A stretch of 64,000 nt of DNA. Source: Cristatella mucedo (lineage: Eukaryota > Bryozoa > Phylactolaemata > Cristatellidae). Below, piece after piece: positions 47,873 through 64,000 of the stretch (position 1 is the first letter of the stretch; each line of letters opens with the position of its first letter). The notes under the pieces were generated by a model that did no database searches, was not told where the DNA came from, and worked only from the letters and a program-made list of their open reading frames with translations. Location of the stretch: NCBI GenBank assembly GCA_009760855.2, contig WPIO01000007.1, positions 12,276,001-12,340,000 on the forward strand, read 5' to 3'. A program made the position numbers and the translations under genes.

Positions 47873-48485
47873 TGATAATAATAATAATATATCCACCCCG
47901 GATAAAGCGCTCTCAGAGAACTCAATCCCTATCTAGGCGCTTTACACTTGCTGCAAAGGGAACCGCGATTGGATGGTGAGTAATATCATGTTTGATAAAC
48001 AACATGAATAACATGGTTAAGAGTGACATGCACAGGGTCAGCATTAAAGTGTGGTTAGTGGCAGCATGCACAGTGTCAGCACGCATAAGCACATGAAGGA
48101 CGAATCACAGGGACCAACTAAATGCTGTCCTAAATAGGTGTGTTTTTAAGTTCTTTTTAAATGTGGTCAAGTCAGTGGATGTTGTGATGCAAGTCGGAAG
48201 GGAGTTCCAGGCTTTGGGAGCATACGAACTAAATGCACGGTCTCAAAAGGATTTGAGGTTTGTACGAGGTTTGGGTAAACAGTTGGTTTCCGAAAAGAGA
48301 ATGGTACAATGCTTGGCCTGGTGGGGGAGTGGATCTGATAGGTAGGCTGGAGCCAAAGAATTAAAGGACTTAAAAGTGGGCCGCAAAAACCTTGAAGTCG
48401 ATGCGTTGCTTAACTGATAGCCAGTGCATGTTGGCTAGAAGTGGTGTGACGTGGCAACTGCGACGCTCGCTATATAGACAAGCCT
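47873..48485 (-). mobile_element. LINE-A copy, 3' part
   Basis: The (AAT)n tail (47,876-47,890), terminal block, 3' UTR and the C-terminal ORF region are in antisense. The copy fades at a TATATA-rich spot near 48,485. Frame breaks are present. Confidence 0.88.
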
Positions 48486-48489
48486 ATAT

Positions 48490-49610
48490 AATATAATCTA
48501 GACGTAGGTCAATTCTTGGGTAATGATGGGCTAGGGGTCTCACTGCTGAGGCTCAAACAGTTGATCAGCCGATCATCGCCTTGGGAATCCGCGGTCTCCT
48601 GCCCTGTGCCCCGCCGTTTGTAGCGAGCTTCGAGTGCGGCTTCCGCTTTTGACCTCGGATTTTTGGATAATCTTCCCGGGATACCTTTATCATCGCTGCT
48701 ATCTCTAGCCACGCGTTGTCAACCGACAGCTGGTGAATTACGGCTACGACAAACGCGGTTTAAGCGAACACAAGCCAAGCCCAACCCATGAAGCAAATGC
48801 GAACGCTTGCAAGATCGTATTTTGCTTCAAATATTGTATTTTGTTATCTTTCGCAAATGCCAAAGCTCGCAAGATACAAGGCGGCGATACAATGACGGCG
48901 ACCGAAGGCGTCGCAGATGCGATAGCGAATCGAGAGTTTCTCGATTGAGGGAATAGCACGTGCATCCTTGTGCGTGCGTACGTGCGTGCGCGTGTGCCCC
49001 AGCGAAGCCGGCGTCTATTGCTGTGGTTTCTGGAGAGGAGATTACTCTAAAGTGAAGATTCTCCTGCGTGCGAAGCATTCTTTGATTTGCGGCTTGGGCT
49101 TTCTTTAAATAGGCTTTAACTATTTAATTAACGCGCAGGGTGAGTGGACTCGACTCACCCTGCGCCAGCTTCGCGTTAATTGGGCTCGAGGCGTTAGAAG
49201 TAGCTAAGGCATATAGGCAGGATATTGTAAAAATCGTCGATAAGCTCATTCATTTAGAAACTGTACACTTACGGTCGAGACTCGACAGAGGCAGGATGTT
49301 ATAGAAGCAAGCCGTAGGTAAACTAATCTGTTGTACGCAATTGTACAGTTTCTGAGTGAATTTGCTAATCCGCGATTTTTTTTAATGTCAAGCAGTCAAC
49401 AGGCTATTCACCGTAATAACTTGCCGCTTGGCTTTCATCCTTTCTGTAAACATCATATAGACTGTACAGATTCCTTCGCCAAACCGTTTTTTTTCACGAA
49501 ATCTGCGATCAAATATCTGCCACGAATATTCAAATCCTGGCTCTAATTTTGCCGGTTTAAAACTTGGAAGTGGGCTAAACTCTGCGAACGGGATAGTTAG
49601 TAATTCATTA
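48490..49610. other. Intergenic spacer with a hairpin
   Basis: No gene was recognised. A perfect 13-bp inverted repeat with a 7-nt loop lies at 49,133-49,165, nested in an outer AATTAACGCG / CGCGTTAATT pair (49,126-49,135 and 49,172-49,181). Confidence 0.5.
49126..49181. repeat. Nested inverted repeat (13-bp perfect stem)
   Basis: GCGCAGGGTGAGT at 49,133-49,145 pairs with ACTCACCCTGCGC at 49,153-49,165. The outer 10-bp arms AATTAACGCG and CGCGTTAATT also pair but share bases with the inner stem, so only one arrangement can form fully at a time. Confidence 0.9.
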
Positions 49611-49614
49611 TAAT

Positions 49615-49790
49615 GTAATATATAATTCAGTTGTATAGCGACCTAATCGAACTTTTCTATTAATTCGCTTCACATAAGCCACAGGGCTTGAGCCTACGAC
49701 CTAGAATATCAAATACCGTCACCTTGATCTAGGTTGGGGCAGGCAGGATCGCTGTCCGGCCACCATATAAAATAAACCACAAAGTGTTTT
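49615..49790 (-). mobile_element. SINE-1 copy
   Basis: Antisense copy: the tail side is at about 49,620-49,675, the complement of box B (GGGCTTGAGCCTACGACC) at 49,685, and the head at about 49,730-49,785. It is oriented opposite to the SINE-1 at 49.9 kb, so the two are arranged head to head. Confidence 0.7.
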
Positions 49791-49887
49791 GGCTGAATTA
49801 AGCATTTCGTAAAAGCAGTCTCTAACATTTGTGAGCACGTGCGTAATGAAATCTGCCTACATTCTCAGAAGAAAAAATTACCCAATA

Positions 49888-50030
49888 TCTCCATTTGGCC
49901 CAGGGGCTAAGATGCCTTTGATGACCGAGGTCAAGGTGAATACATTTGATGACCGAGATCTTGGGTTCGAACCATGCGGCAAACGTTAAGCACCTATATA
50001 GAAGTTAAGTGGCTATATATATGATACAAG
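49888..50030 (+). mobile_element. SINE-1 copy
   Basis: Box A (TTTGGCCCAGGGGCTAAGAT) and a good box B (TTGGGTTCGAACCATG) are visible. The segment GACCGAGGTCAAGGTGAATACATTTGATGACC shows an internal near-duplication. The tail is decayed. Confidence 0.75.
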
Positions 50031-50094
50031 CTAGTGTTCCAAGGAAAGAAAACGCTGCGACTGCTCACTCAGAGTTGCACCTCTAACTTTGAAT

Positions 50095-50100
50095 TTTATT
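50095..50100 (-). terminator. CDIPT polyadenylation signal (AATAAA)
   Basis: AATAAA on the minus strand lies about 260 nt downstream of the CDIPT stop codon. This implies a 3' UTR of about 280 nt that ends near 50,080. Confidence 0.75.
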
Positions 50101-50359
50101 ATACGATATACATACAAAAGTAAACAGTGAGAGAGAGAGGTGACTATCAAGCTAGTACATTCAAGTTAGATCAGCAAATGCACACAAGCTCCTTGAGACA
50201 AGCCGACATTTAAAGCGAATCGATCGGCCAATTTGAAAAACGATACATCTACACATAATGGTATATGATAAAACAGCCAACTTTCTATGAAGGCAAACTA
50301 CATTGCCGAAGGCCACTGACACACAGCACGGAACCTGCCAGCTTGTCTAGAGTGGACAT

Positions 50360-63793
<13,434 letters not shown>

Positions 63794-63874
63794 CTAAAAA
63801 AAGAAAACGATACATCTCATCCACGGCAGGGAACACGGGATATGGCACGCGGAATCACAACCCTTCTTGCAAGT

Positions 63875-64000
63875 CACTGTGCATTTTGCCACTAACCACA
63901 TTCGCATGCTGACCCTGTGCATGTCACCCCTAACCATGTTATTCATGTTGTTTATCAAGCATGATATTACTCACCATTCAATTGCACTTCCCTTTGCAGC
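63875..64000 (+). mobile_element. LINE-A 3' end, runs off the window
   Basis: In sense orientation, CCACTAACCACATTCGCATG and CACCATTCAATTGCACTTCC of the 3' UTR are present. The terminal block and tail lie beyond the right edge. Confidence 0.88.

Overview
This is nuclear DNA from an animal, probably an invertebrate (metazoan is clear, phylum is not). The evidence is spliced genes with GT-AG introns, a kinesin and a phosphatidylinositol synthase that both resemble animal orthologues, many 5'-truncated CR1/L2-like LINEs, tRNA-derived SINEs, hAT and pogo DNA transposons, and GC-rich islands in an otherwise AT-richer background. I saw no bacterial, viral or CRISPR-type feature.

Left third (2.0-26.2 kb, minus strand). 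A complete 13-exon kinesin gene, best matched to KIF12, can be rebuilt exon by exon. Every junction is GT-AG, all phases agree, and the spliced CDS is 2,109 nt (702 residues plus stop). It carries the full motor core (P-loop, switch I, switch II, the [10 protein letters not shown] segment), the PREKLI-type neck and the LYDMLKEYMVENE coiled coil typical of KIF12. The 5' end lies in a GC-rich island (about 25.5-26.8 kb). The introns are full of repeats, including a degraded pogo/Tigger transposon (8,558-10,574) and a very long CT/GA tract between exons 5 and 6.

Middle (26.3-50 kb). No conserved gene was recognised. It has two long GC-rich islands (about 30.1-33.7 and 40.6-44.3 kb), each with one weak candidate first exon on the minus strand; two near-identical LINE-B copies; an older LINE-B copy that still shows a YADD reverse-transcriptase motif; an 18-bp minisatellite; and a well preserved hAT transposon (44,450-47,230) with perfect 14-bp inverted ends and an 8-bp target duplication.

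Right (50.1-63.8 kb, minus strand). The last four coding exons of CDIPT (phosphatidylinositol synthase) are present with a downstream polyadenylation signal. Its first exons lie beyond the right edge. Its introns hold LINE-A, LINE-B and SINE copies, some nested in one another, and a direct repeat that flanks one exon.

Repeats. LINE-A (L2/CR1-like) ends in an (ATT)n tail. LINE-B ends in a TACATTACATT-type tail after a conserved TTTGTGGAGTTACAGACGG segment. SINE-1 has a tRNA-like head and a 3' end closely similar to the 3' end of LINE-A, which suggests a LINE/SINE partnership. SINE-2 has a different tail. All names and boundaries of repeat families are my own labels, made by eye.
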